64,000 nt of DNA from Chloranthus sessilifolius (Eukaryota; Streptophyta; Magnoliopsida; Chloranthales; Chloranthaceae), in NCBI GenBank assembly GCA_021018995.1, contig CM037587.1:9879366-9943365 (forward strand), written 5' to 3'. How positions within the stretch are numbered: the first letter of the stretch is position 1; every line of letters begins with the position of its first letter. The translations under genes and the position numbers were made by a program. The notes beneath the pieces are model-generated. The model was not told the origin of the DNA and did not search any database. It was given only the letters and a program-made list of their open reading frames with translations. Shown piece after piece: positions 10,907 through 22,387 of the stretch.

Positions 10907-11626
10907 GAGCCCCCCTCCCCTTGGATTAAAGGTTGAGAAATTTGCTTAAGAGAGAAAGAGCTCAAAGTGAGAAGTTCTTCCTCCCTTTTGTGCACAATTT
11001 TCACATAAATTTCAGAATCTCCCAACCTCATTTCAAGCTTACTCTTGCCTCCAAAACCCTAGTCTAAGTGTGTGCTCCCCCCTAGACTCCTCACTCTACC
11101 TCTTAGCTTTAAGCCTTAGGAGTTAGAATCCTATTCTATACCATACAAAGCCTTTAAGAGCTCATTAAAAGCAAACCACGCAAGGCTCTCCTACGGTACT
11201 ACAAGGGCCCGAGGGCTTCGACTCTCCCCTTTTTTCTCCTATCTCTTTATAGCACTTCTCATCCTTGCATTTGTGCCGTTACGCCGCCAACTTTTCGGTA
11301 AGAGCGGAGGGGCACAAATAGGATTTTAGAGCCCTTTGGGCAAGAAGAGGCTTCTTTTGCTCCTAGCATTTCCCTTTCGTTTTGGCCATAAGTAGAGACC
11401 GCTTCAAGCGGGTTGATCGGGTGCCTAACACCTTCTCAATCGATAACCGAAGCCCCTACCCAAGAGCCTTTAGTGTGGACCGAAATCAGAGTCATATTTT
11501 TAGCACTTTGGTGCTCATAAAAATGATATAGGTATCCCGAGACACCAAAAGCCCCGGGTGGCGACTATGTTTTTGTTAGCAAGCGCATCGTCGCAACGAG
11601 ATCGTCACGAATCCCACAGTTGCACA

Positions 11627-13006
11627 CTCATGTATAATTTGTATGTTTGAATATTTTTGTTCTTTTATGTTATATGTTATATCATACACAGTTATATGTG
11701 ATACTTAATTTTTTTGAATAAATAATATTGTCACTTTTTACGTTTATCATTGGAGAGAGGGACACTGCTGTTTTAACTTTCAAATATGATAAGTATCTAT
11801 TATCTTTCTTGAAACAAAAAGAGAATGCCATCTATCTTCCACAGGTAACAAGGATTTTGAAATTGTTGTTCTTATTTTAGTTTTGTTTGCTGTTTTTAGA
11901 TGATTAGATTGAAAATTTGAAACCCATGTATGTTTTATTGCAGGGAATTAAGTTATACTAAGCTTGCAAATTTGCCTCCTATAATAAGCCTTTGTAAGTT
12001 TTATCCTTTTTTTTTTTTTTTTTTTTTTTCTATCTACTAATTTGATATGGGGACGTAATTTTTGTATTTTTTATTTGAGTTATGTGTAGATCCAAAGTGG
12101 GTAGCTGATAAAATCCAAAGTAGGTAGCTGATAAAACAAAAATCGATCTGGTCTGTTTTCATTTTGAGTGCAATAAATGTCATTGCATTTTCAATGGGTC
12201 CTGATCTTGTAAGTTTCCATATGAAAGCTTTAATGCAAATTGGGAAATGGCCAATCCATTCTACTAAAAAAGCATGGCAATGGTGCAACATCTACGACAG
12301 ATTTTGACAGATTTTGCCTAAATTTCCATATAAGATTTTACTTTGGAACCGGTGTATTCCTTTCATTACGTCTATTGACATAACATCATTTATCTAGAAG
12401 GAGCACATGCAGTTTAACAGTGAGGTTGCCATGTTGGCTTATGATTTGATGTTTCAACCAGAGATGTCAATGGGTCTTGTTAGCCTGCAGCCTGGCCCAG
12501 TTCGAGCCAGGTTCGGGCCAAGTTTCCCGGCCCGGTATTCTCATCCTATCTCATAAATTTTTAAATCAGTTTATCTTAGCGTAGAGGACAAGGAACCAAG
12601 TAGCGAAAAGAATATCACTTTACTCTTATTCATTTATGGTGCTGATTTCTTGAAGATTAAGTCAACTGTGTTGACTCATCGAGTTAATATTTTGTTTCAT
12701 TTGCTTATAGAATTATATGTAAGACAAAAAAAATCTGATCAAATTAATACAAGGGCTAAAAAAGTACATAAGATTTTCGGGACATCGTTGGCTCAGTTGA
12801 CTCAGTGAGTAACACGGGTACTCCAGGGACATTGAAGGTTCGAGTATCACGGACCGAAAAGATTCATTTGCGATCTCTGATTGTGTAGGTTTTTTTATTT
12901 GATAATTGTATCTCTTTATGATCTGTGTAGTGTTTTGAAGCCAAAGATGATCCTCGTGTAAGTGGCAATGGCGTGACGAAGACTCCGAGGAGCAGTCTTT
13001 GTGAAT
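11627..13006. other. Low-coding DNA next to the Tat-a LTR
   Basis: No convincing gene is seen. It has a T23-like run at about 12007-12030 and a GC-rich patch of GGGCC/CCCGG type at about 12490-12540. Short intron-boundary-like sites occur (for example GCAG near 11940), but no coding frame supports them. Confidence 0.4.
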
Positions 13007-13180
13007 CGCCTAGAATACTTTGGTAATGGCACTTTTCTGACTTGACTTTTATAATTTTTGTAAAACTCTAATGTTTGATGATATGAAAATAGACGCCTAG
13101 AATACCTTGGTAATGGGACTTTTCTGGCTTGACTTTTATAATTTTTGTAAAACTCTAATGCTTGATGATATGAAAATGGA
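13007..13180 (+). repeat. Tandem duplication, 2 x 87 bp
   Basis: Units at 13007-13093 and 13094-13180 both begin CGCCTAGAATAC and differ at only a few positions. A simple local duplication; the antisense reading frame across it is an artefact of the repeat. Confidence 0.9.
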
Positions 13181-14585
13181 ATCAACAGATACTTTTATAG
13201 TCTCGTGTAGTGCACCATCTGGATGGCTGGTCGGGTCGGGGATATGTTATTTTTTAATTTCATTTCGCCCGGGCACCACGGGGATGAAAGTATGGCTGTG
13301 AGGGCGTTATCTATGGATGAAGGTGGACACACAAAACTAAACTCAGTAAGAGTAACTCGTAATTAGCTTAGATATAACGTCATAATACCATATATTTTCT
13401 TTGTCTCCTAGCCCCGGATAAAATGAAGCCGTTTATCATTTTATTTCTCAGTAGTCAGTAGGCGAAGAAGGGTTTGATTTCTGTAAGATTTCTCTTTCGA
13501 CTTCAACTTGTTTGATCTATTTCTGCTCTTTTAAATTCTCGTTTGGTTTATCCGATGCTCGTTTCAGATCTCTTAATCACTATTATTTCCCTTTTTTGGG
13601 CTTCGGATCTTTGTTTTCTATTACTTTGTGAGCTCATGATCAGACATCAGAGTGTTCAGTCGATGTGGTTTTTGGTCTGACTGCGTAGTACCAACCCATT
13701 GCAATCTTTGAGATTGACATAAGTTGAATTTTCTACAGTAGTTTCATTTGTTTTGACATTTTTGTATAATGAAATCTGTAGTTAGGCCAGTTTGGACAAG
13801 GTAAAATTGTGTTCTTGTATCAATTGAACAAATGATTACAGTGGTATTAAAAAGAAACTTGCTTTTTGATAATTATGTAAAGCGAAAAAGTTATTTTGGA
13901 ATCTCTCCTTAGAATAAAAATTTAATAATTTGTGTTAAATCGGTGTTTTCAAAGGGGTGCAAAAAAATTAAGGAAAATGAGAATTTTTTTACTATCCATG
14001 TTCATATGCTTAGAGGCAATCAAATAAAAAGCAGAAGAAAAAGAGAAGAAAGATATTAAGAATCTCATTAACAGTTTTAATGTGAGGTTAAAAGGTGCGC
14101 CTCATGGCATGAAGTGTATGCCTCAGCCAAAAATAGGCATACACGTCAGTGGCAGCACTCCTTTTTGGAATGAGGCTTTTCCTATCTCCAGAGTCTCAAG
14201 GTTTACATGTCTAACTCCTTCCAGGACACTGCAGCATAACACACACTTAGAAATTGAATATTATAAAATCCAGAAAGTTCCAAAATTATATTGAAACTTG
14301 CAATATGTGTTAGAAGGCACCCAAATTAGCCCTTAGATTTTTGGTTGCACTTTAATAAACTCATTTATAATTTGGCTCGCACTTATATTACTGGATCACT
14401 TGTAAAAATTTCATCTTGCATAATGGCAGTAATATGTTACTAGTCTGGGCAGTGTAATTATGTGGTAAATTAACATTTGGCATGTGTATGTTGTCCCATC
14501 TCGTTAAGTTATTACAAGTGACACTGAAGATTCAATATTTAAGATTTTGTATTTGTTCATACTAAACCTTGAAATGGTGCTCTTA
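13181..14585. other. Region without a recognised gene
   Basis: AT-rich with no supported coding frame. A stretch at about 13430-13510 (TTTATTTCTCAGTAGTCAG, then GAAGAAGGG) looks like a plant 5' untranslated exon followed by an intron, and could belong with the exon at 14586. This is only a suggestion. Confidence 0.3.
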
Positions 14586-14745
14586 GGTGCCAGGTTTGAT
14601 GGATTCTGGTCCGCAGTCTCAGTCTCCAGATAATTTTGATGTGAATGCATCATTTCGTAAGCCCTCAAATGATGCAGCTAATAGAAAGTATCGTCGCCGC
14701 TCGCCAATTAGTGGATCGGCTTCTTCTTCATCTGATGGTTCGTAG
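14586..14745 (+). CDS. Isolated candidate first coding exon (Ser/Arg-rich N-terminus)
   Basis: After an AG acceptor at 14584-14585, ATG at 14599 opens 48 residues: MDSGPQSQSPDNFDVNASFR, then KPSNDAANRKYRRRSPISGS and a Ser run, ending at a TAG that overlaps a possible GT donor (TGATG/GTTCG). The codon pattern and residue order look like a real plant protein N-terminus with an RS-like tail, possibly an RNA-processing factor. I cannot name it. No following exon was found, so it is probably a gene fragment. Confidence 0.4.
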
Positions 14746-15945
14746 TTCTATACTCCATTTCGTGGCTCTTGTTTTCATTCAAGTTTTAGTATGTGCTACT
14801 TGTGAAAAATAAGATATATGACATCTTTTCAATATTGCATCATTCATTCATTTGCTGCATCATTCTTTTCTAACGTTTCAATGCATCCATCATTCATTTG
14901 CTGCGTCATTCTTTTCTAAGATTTGAGATAAACTTTATCAACAATTACTTAAAAATTATGACCTGCATCCCATATCTGGTCCTCATGATTTAAAATATGG
15001 GTAATTAGGTGCATACCTGGACAGCTCTACAGGTAAGACTTATATTGAGTTCCCTATGATGAGGACAAATTCGTTGTGATTATAATATAACAAATCCAAA
15101 GTATAAATTTAGGAAAAAATGGATAAAACTGGTGCTAATGGACCCATTTGGAATTTTACTGGGCACACATTAGGCTCGGTTTAAGCTAAGTGTTTGTGTC
15201 ATCTGCTGAGACTCTGTATCTCCGCATTTTGGCAAGGTGGTAGTTGCAAATTTCAATATGAGTCCGTTGAATTGATCCAGCCAAGTTTAAATTTTTGTCT
15301 ATGCTTGCTGGTGATTAGATGAACTTGCAGATGCAAGGTGCCTACTATGCCTATGAGGTATGTGTTTGAAATACTGGATTAAGTCTAGGGAGATGATAGT
15401 AGGTGTTGAGCATGGTAAACATGCAGTTTTTGTTAACCTTTGAATGTGGGGGGGATGGACCAGGCTTTTTTGGAAAGCAATATTAATTAGTCAATAATGT
15501 GATATGTTCAAAAACCAGTGGAGCCTTTACAACTACGAACTGGAAATTTCAAAAAGTAGATAGCCATGCTTTACAGAATATTATATTGGAAGACCACACA
15601 TTTGATTTTGAAAAATGAAAGGAAAAGCTCAGCAAACATATTAAATATGTTAACAGCAAGAACAACTTCATATTTACATGCTGCTGCATGTGTATAATTA
15701 TATTTATCATACCTCAACATTTTCTTAATTTTATCAAGCCTTTGAATCTGTGCCTTATGCCTTATGTTTGTCTCTATAATTTACATTGAGATTTCAGAGC
15801 TAAATGCAATCATAGTAGTGTGGGAGCCAAAGTCACCAGGTCGGGGCCGGTAATAATTCGGCAAGGTTAATACAATTTTCGAGAGCTACATTCTTTTGGT
15901 GTTCATACAATTTAATGTTATATATATTCTGATTTTTTTGCTCAG
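14746..15945. other. Low-coding DNA between the isolated exon and the SPT6 fragment
   Basis: No supported coding frame. It includes a two-unit tandem repeat at 14836-14927 and otherwise AT-rich, intron-like sequence. A short open stretch at about 15330-15358 ends in a GTATG donor-like site, but it is too short to assign. Confidence 0.35.
14836..14927 (+). repeat. Tandem duplication, 2 x about 46 bp
   Basis: Two units, each with TTCATTTGCTGC(A/G)TCATTC followed by TTTTCTAA. A minor local repeat. Confidence 0.75.
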
Positions 15946-16943
15946 ATCATATTTAAAATAGTTGAGGAGCATCCTAGAGATGTTGGTCCAGAAATAGATG
16001 AGAGAAGTGTTGTTTACGGCGACAAATCCCTACCTCGGCTTGATGATAATTCACGGATTTCTACTGATCAGCTAATTGGGTAACCAGGTAACAATTAGTG
16101 CCTCTTGCACAAAGTAGCTGATGTCTGATGATTTTCTAGTGTCAATTATTTTTCCACTTATTTTACAGGTATTGTTAAGCGAGCTGTGGCGCTCGGCCGT
16201 TATATTCAAAATCCTTTGGCCATGATTGCAACACTGTGCGGACCTGGGAGGGAGATATTATCATGGAAGCTAAGCCCATTGGAGCATTTTCTTACCCCTG
16301 ATGAGAAGTATGGCGTGGTTGAACAGGTAATGATGGATTCCACAAACCAAGCAGGCATTGACATAAATTTGGCTGCAAGCCACGGATGGCTTTTTGCTCC
16401 CTTACAATTTGTTTCGGGGCTTGGGCCTTGAAAGGCATCTTCCTTACAGAAAGCAATTGATAGAGCTGGGGTGGTTTTCAGTCAAAAACAAATCCCAATG
16501 AATGGAATTCTAAAAAAGGTGTTTATTAATGCGGTTGGTTTTTTGTGTGTCTGGCGGAGCAGGGTGGCCACTAGCAGCAGTCAGATTATAGACCTGTTGG
16601 ATGATACTAGCATCCACCTAGAGTCATATGACCTGGCCAAGAATATGATGAGGGTGTTACTGAGGATCAAAATGATATGGATGATGATGCCCAGGAGATG
16701 GCAATTGAACATGTCAGGGAGAAGCCAAACCTGCTACGAGCCCTTAATATTGAAGAATATGCTAAGAGTGTCGAGAAGGTGCTTAAAACCAGCAAAAGAG
16801 AAACCCTCCATGATATAAAGATGGAGCTGCTACATGGATTTCGAGATTGGCGTAATTCTCACAGAGGACCAACCCAGGTTGAAGAATTCTTCATGATTTC
16901 TGGTGAATCTGAGGATACCCTTTCCGAAGGAAGAGTTGTAAAG
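15946..16943 (+). pseudogene. SPT6-like: SPT6-like transcription elongation factor, two-exon fragment
   Basis: Exon 15946-16087 follows a TTTTTTTGCTCAG acceptor and reads IVEEHPRDVG, VVYGDKSLPRL. The intron 16088-16168 is GT...CAG. Exon 16169-16943 reads IVKRAVALGRYIQNPLAM, LCGPGREILSWKL, INLAASHGWLFAPLQF, KKVFINAVGFL, IDLLDDTSIH, AIEHVREKPNLL, DIKMELLHGFRDWR and FFMISGESEDTLSEGR before a GTAATT donor. This is the central region of plant SPT6, a nuclear histone chaperone that travels with RNA polymerase II. Lesions: TAA before the first donor, TGA after SGLGP (16429-16431), and a frameshift near 16645. Kept intron borders rule out a processed copy. N- and C-terminal parts are missing. Confidence 0.9.
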
Positions 16944-18529
16944 GTAATTGGATTATGTATCTCGCACTCTTTAAATGGTTCACTTTTGTATATTATCAGA
17001 CGGCGGAATTGTTATCTTTGCTATATCCTCTACTTGGAAGCAAAATCATTTGTCTTCCATGTTATTGTGTACAGTATTATAGTAGCACTCTTTTTTATGT
17101 TAGCTTGTTCTCAACTGTTGTATAAAAACATACATTCCTCACAGAAATCAGTCCTTTCGATTCCAAGTTCACTCTTGCAGCATCTATGAAAACCACATTA
17201 TAAAATATCTGCCAAATGAATTATTGAAGTTTTTATAATATTGGGAGCATAACCATATGGAGTCAACTTGCCTAACTATGGTTGTTATTCTTAATTTTGC
17301 CAGATGAATGTCATATGCAATGGCTGCAATTGAGTCGATCTCGCAGGATCGCTCGAATTCATTGATTTCAGCGGCAATGGGTCGGGCACATAAACTTGAC
17401 CTGTCGTGTCGGGCATGAGACATCCGACCCGACCTTTGGGTCGGGTAGGGTCGACCAAGAAGCCATGTCCGGTCGGGTGGGGGTTGGGTATTGCCTGAGT
17501 CGGGTTGACTCGACCCAACCTGATATTTTATATGGACAGAGTATAAAAATATGGGCTTTTTACCATGTCGGGTCGGGTTTTCGGGCCAGCTTGAGTGCAC
17601 CATCAGGTCAGGTGGGATGTACCATCAGGTCCGGCATTTGCAATTTTCTTATTGGGCAGTCAATATTTTGACCCAACTTGACTCGACCTGACCCGTTGAG
17701 CCCTTACTCTCAATGCCTAAATGTTTTATGAGTGGAGCCTTTTGATGTGTGCAATAATTTTCCATAAGGGAGAATGCTAATTGTTTCGTCAAATTTAGAT
17801 TTTAAATAAATATATTTTTTTTCTTTGCATGTGCAGTCTTCCATCTTGTAATTGTGGATCATTCAATACTCTTTCTTTGGCTTGAAGTAGGCACTTGGAT
17901 TCACACCTTCTTGGCTCTTATGGCTCAGGTATTACATGCTCCAGTTCGCATTGAAATGATTTGTGTTCCTTCTCTTGAAATTCCTTATTTGAAGTGAATT
18001 CATGCATGTACAACACCTTTATGATATTATATCCAACTGGCATCACCAGTGAAGTTGGTCTAATACATACTGTCCTGCTCTACATCAAGGTAATGAATTC
18101 TAGGATGTATGAATTAGGAAAATGAATTTCATAAGTTAATGCATCATAGCCTAGACTTTAACGATGTTCTCCTTTTAATTTCAGGTGAAACTTTCCGATT
18201 TCAAGCTCACCTCAAATGGATCACTAGGGGACGTGGACACTTGGTAAGAGAGGTGAAGCAAATTTAATTTTTTTCTTTTATTTTGAAAATGGGTCATGGG
18301 ATCCTTAGATTGTTAGCTCTCTTTCGTTTCTTTTTTTTATTTGAATAAAAGGATTGTATAGGCAGAGTTTAAATTGTTTGGCTAGTTTGAAAGGTTGGAT
18401 CATAGGTTCAGATGCAACTTTTTGGGCATCTATTTTTTATATTAAAGGCATTGAATGATTTGCATTTGAGTTGAATGGATGTGTTGAAATATGAAATTAA
18501 TAGCTTCTTTTTCTTTATATAAATTTTTT
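16944..18529. other. Downstream of the SPT6 fragment, including a GGGTCGGGT-rich patch
   Basis: The start is likely remnant SPT6 intron. At about 17340-17700, GGTCGGGT/CGACCC motifs are dense on both strands, giving many spurious frames; such patches occur in several plant transposons. No gene is recognised in the rest. Confidence 0.4.
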
Positions 18530-18720
18530 TAAAAGCATTAAAAAAAAATTATAAAAAAAAACATTAAAAAAATTGCATTAAAAAAAAGCATTAAAACAAT
18601 TGCATTAAAAAAAGCATTAAAAAAATTACATTAAAGAAAACATATAAAAATTGCATTAAAAAAAATCATTAAAAAAGGCACAAAAAAAAATTATTTAAAA
18701 AAAAAATTGCATTAAAAATC
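18530..18720 (+). repeat. A-rich tandem repeat of (T)GCATTAAAAAA units
   Basis: About ten irregular units, each GCATTA or TTACATTA plus an A run of 5-10. It borders the CACTA subterminal region and is probably part of the same element. Confidence 0.7.
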
Positions 18721-18759
18721 GTTGACGTAATTTTATTTTTTTTAAAAAATTTACATAAA

Positions 18760-18975
18760 AAAATCACTGCCAAAAGCAGTGATTTTTTCTATGACTATTT
18801 AGAGTAGATGTTGAAGTTCATAAACCACTATCTTGTATAGTGGTAAAAAAAATTACTGCTTTTTTTACAACTGTTTAGGGCAGTGGTTTTTGAAAAAAAA
18901 ATCACTGTCAAAGATGGTGATTTTTCAAAAAATCACTGTTTAAGACGGTGATTTTTTTGGCTTTCTCACGTAGTG
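18760..18975 (-). mobile_element. CACTA (En/Spm-type) transposon terminus with subterminal repeats
   Basis: Read on the minus strand, the end is CACTACGTGAGAAAGCC, the CACTAC-start expected of a CACTA inverted terminus. Behind it are at least five motifs of the form AATCACTG or AATCACCG paired with CAGTGATTT or CGGTGATTT, plus TATAGTGG variants, in both orientations; this matches CACTA subterminal repeats. The element must extend toward lower coordinates. No matching left terminus was found, so it is a solitary or truncated end. Confidence 0.7.
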
Positions 18976-20454
18976 GGTGCTGGTAAGGTCGGGACCGTGA
19001 CCATGGGCGTCCGTCTTCGGGTTGCCTTGTTGGTAGATAAGATTCTGAGATTGACCAGCCAGTTGATCAATTGAGACCATTTATATAGAAACTGCCAAAC
19101 CAATCCAAGGCGGATTTGGTTTGAGCTAAGGTAAGTATGCCGGATCAATAGTAATTGGGCTCGTATGGGCTTGTTCCACAGGCTAGAAATATTGAATCCT
19201 TTTAAGCCCTAGCCACCCCAAGCCCACTGTGACCCCTACCATAGTGTTAACACAAAATAAAAAGGGACAAAAACGTGGGCGAAATTAGAAAAATATCCCT
19301 CCTTTTTAAACGTTATAGCCTATTATTTTAAAATGAAACGATTTAAGCAAAAAGATTTTCACGATTTTTTAAAGCTCAGAAATTTGTGTGATGTAAAATA
19401 TCGAATTGTGATATTACAATTTTATCTTTCTCCTCAAAACCTTCAAACTAATTTTTTTCTTCTCTTTTTTTTTGATAAAACTGTCGGAGTTCTTTTGCGG
19501 TTGGATCCTTAGGGTTTTTAGTGTGATAAATTTTAAATTTGGAGAATAATTTGATTGAATATGTGGACTACTCTGTCTATTGTTTGGGTGAGATCTATTA
19601 CTTCTAACATGTGTTAACTAACCAATCTCACTCCACTATTTCGTAGTAGTACTAATGGAGAGGAGCTTAGTCACCGAAATCGGCAGCGTTTTGAAAAAGT
19701 CATATATCGCTCATAGATTTTTAGGTCCCCGGATACGCATCACGTTTAAGTCACAATTTATTTTTGACTAATCGCCATTTTTTGAAATTTCATGAAATTT
19801 ATGATTAAATCGTGATTAATTTACGATTTTTATAATAAATTGTAACTTTTAAAATATATTTTTTCAAATTTTCATTTTGTATTATATATTTTTATTTTTC
19901 TCCCAATTTTTCCTCAATTACTACTCACGATTCATGGTGTGGTGGCCATCATGGAGGTGGTGATGGTTGTGCATGCCGTCGTGGAGGTGATAGTCGTGGT
20001 GCTGTGTGATGTGGGTAATAAAGATTTGAATGTCTTTGATTTTGATGACTTTTTAATTCCATGTTGTGTTCGAATTAAATTATTTCTATTTTTTTACCAT
20101 AGTAGAGATTTTTTAAATCATTCAAATCGAAGCCTCCCTCCTAATTTTCCAAATAAAGTAGTTATTTTTTTTTTGATAATGTCAAGCAACTTTTTAATCA
20201 AGAGATCCAAAAGGACCCTTATTGAGATAAGTGAAAGAGTTATTTATTATTATTATTATTTTGTGAGGCTCTCCCTCTACTGCTGTCAATTATGAATTTT
20301 ACTTCATGCATTATGCACTTCATATGCATTGACACACTGCTGGACTCTTCTAATAAATCCCTAATCCTAAAAAGTTGGTTCTAGTACCAATCTTCATTTA
20401 TTTTATAAGGTTCATAATCAAAATTAGCATATTAACTTGGATTGTTAAGGGTTG
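18976..20454. other. Region without a recognised gene
   Basis: AT-rich. An open frame at about 19939-20295 begins with Val/His-rich repeats from GTGGTG runs and then AT-rich filler, and shows no family motif. Short dyads with AATCGTGATTAA occur near 19810. I see nothing I can support as a gene. Confidence 0.4.
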
Positions 20455-21222
20455 TGTTGGAAAAATTAGTCCAAATTGCACGAAGAGATATGGACATCCG
20501 ATTCAAGGAATATTATTCTCTTTAAACCAAATTTTGCCCCCACCACTTCAATAAAATGGTCGTCAATAGGTTATCGGCAAAATGATTATATGATATAACG
20601 AGCCGACTGTGTATTCATGTGATAGATTTAGCGAATCTGATTACACTATCATAACATCAAATATTGCGAGAAACTCTGAAATAATCTTTAAAATCGGATG
20701 AAAAGATAGAAAATGCAATAAGTAAAAATGTGGTCTCAGATCCCTTTTATAGAGATTAACAGGTACCAATGTACCGTTTCGTGAAAAGACACAATGGTCA
20801 CAAACGGTTTGAATGGGCACAATGGTCATAAATAAATAAGTTACAAACGGTTTGACTGGATACAACGGTCATAAACAAATTGGTTAAAATTTAAACGTTA
20901 ATAAATCAAACTGATAAAAAATAGTTACACTTTTGCCCAAAAAATTATTTACAAAGGTACCGCACTGTCATGCTACGTAGACGTGCTCGTCCCCATGCCT
21001 GTCTCGTCCTAATCAGGCCTGGCTCAGCACGTGCTCGCGTGTGTGTGACTGATGAGGATTATGGTGGTAGAGACCACACAATTCTGTACCCACTAGGTGA
21101 ACGCTATAAGCCTTGAGCCAAAGCTTCACCATATAACTCAAACTCAAAAATTGGGTTACACGATGTGGGACTATCCACAATCCACAAAGTAAAAATAAAA
21201 AACTTTTTAAAAATATCCAACA
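20455..21222 (-). repeat. 3' LTR of the copia element (768 bp)
   Basis: Bounded by TGTTGGA and TCCAACA inverted ends. On the minus strand, AGTAGGGGAT lies just before it and is the polypurine tract. It matches 43184-43942 over its length with many substitutions. Confidence 0.85.
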
Positions 21223-21744
21223 ATCCCCTACTATTTCAAAGATTTAAAGCAGAGCAAAGTAAAAAATATGGGCATAAATGAAAATTTCTTACAGACTTGA
21301 ATTTTCACTTTAGTGAAAATAATTCAAGGTTTTCCAAGGTCTTTAGTGAAACTAAGTCTTGAATTAACGATCTTATATGACAAATCAAAACTATTCCACA
21401 CACACACTTCACATTTTTAGTGTTCAATAAATAAGATAGCACGTTTAGGCCCTATGCTAGTACCCTGATTTTCGTAAGTGTTTATGAGAAAAAGTCATGT
21501 CTAATTGAAAGCGACTTCACCCTCACACTTATATAGGTAGACCTATAAGAAATGTTCATATGACTTTAACATCTCAACACATAGTATTATAAGACTATTA
21601 AGAGCAACGCTTAACCTCCCCTTATCCATTACAGGTGAAACACTACCCTTCTTGGGATGTATTTCTCATCAATGTAGTACTCTTTAGCTGTCATGTATTT
21701 ATGGCTTGTTTTTTCCTTTGAACCTAAACATTAGTTAAACAAAT
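21223..21744 (-). other. Copia 3' untranslated region and polypurine tract
   Basis: Between the RNase H end and the 3' LTR on the minus strand. No coding frame. The complement of ATCCCCTACT at 21223-21232 is the likely polypurine tract. Confidence 0.55.
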
Positions 21745-22387
21745 ATTAGGTAGGGTTCTCATCATAAGTGGCTGCTAGGTTTAATGTCTTTAAACCCCTC
21801 CCTATTGATATCTTGTGAATTCCATCTCTTCCAAGGCTTTTAGTAAACAGATTCATCAAGTTTTCTGCAGACCTGACCCCAATTACTGAGATTATTCCAT
21901 CTCTAAGTAATTATTTTACATAACTATGTTTTAGACTAATGCGTCTATTTTTTTCATTATACGTTTGACTATAAGCCTTTGACAGTGCTGCTTCACTATC
22001 ACAATGTATAGAGATTATTGACACTGATTTAATCATAAGTGAAATTTCTATTAGTAAATTCATTAACTATTTTGCTTCTTTTTCACTTGTTGCTAAGTCA
22101 ATGAATTATAATTCCATAATGGAATGCATAATGCAAGTTTGCTTCTTTGAACCCCATGAGATTGCAACTCCTCCAAAATTAAATATCCATATACTAGTGG
22201 ATTTTACTTCTTCCGTATCAAATATCCAACTTGCATCGCTATATCCTTCTAACACATGGGGATATTCAGTAAAATGCAAACCATAATCAATAACACCTTT
22301 TAAATATATAAAAATATGAGAAATTACATTCCAATGAACTGAACTAGGATTACTTGTAGATCTATTTAACTTAGTGAAAATGTAATA
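21745..22387 (-). pseudogene. Copia RNase H and RT C-terminus
   Basis: Minus-strand reading gives STSNPSSVHWNVISHIFIYL, LEGYSDASW and GGVAISWGSKKQT, then after stops HCDSEAALSKAYSQTYNEKN, SLKHSYVK and NLMNLFTKSLGRD. These are the RNase H active-site and C-terminal motifs of plant copia elements. Several stops make it dead. The upstream RT continues at 31903 beyond T2. Confidence 0.85.

Larger units (their letters stand above)
1..11626 (+). mobile_element. Tat-a: 3' part of a Ty3/gypsy Tat-lineage retrotransposon
   Basis: The element enters from the left edge and ends at its 3' LTR. Seen in order: a second RNase H-like domain, an integrase, about 8.4 kb of mostly non-coding 3' region with antisense gene-like units, a polypurine tract, and an LTR running from TGTAGACACCC to TTGCACA. 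An extra RNase H before integrase, long 3' regions with antisense frames and minisatellites are known for the Tat/Ogre lineage. That the pol and the LTR belong to one insertion is inferred from their order and orientation. The 5' half lies outside the window. Confidence 0.78.
10064..11626 (+). repeat. 3' LTR of Tat-a (1563 bp)
   Basis: It starts TGTAGACACCCAAATTTGG and ends TTGCACA. It aligns end to end in outline with the LTR at 46759-48331: same start, same run of repeated CCCTTAGGAA-like motifs near the start, a TATA box at a similar place, the same tail around CATCGTCGC and the same end. No primer-binding site follows, so it is a 3' LTR. The two LTRs are related subfamilies, not one pair. 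Confidence 0.85.

Noticed and set aside
16677-17189. A 170-residue open frame as an intact gene
   Set aside because: Its first 89 residues are the frameshifted SPT6 exon and the rest is intron read-through after the GTAATT donor at 16944.
17340-17700. GGGTCGGGT-rich patch as telomere-like or G-quadruplex gene regulatory DNA
   Set aside because: Units are irregular, occur on both strands and resemble transposon-derived GC patches elsewhere in the window (12490-12540, 13220-13280).
19939-20295. 118-residue plus-strand frame
   Set aside because: It starts with GTGGTG-derived Val/His repeats and continues in AT-rich DNA without motifs or splice context.
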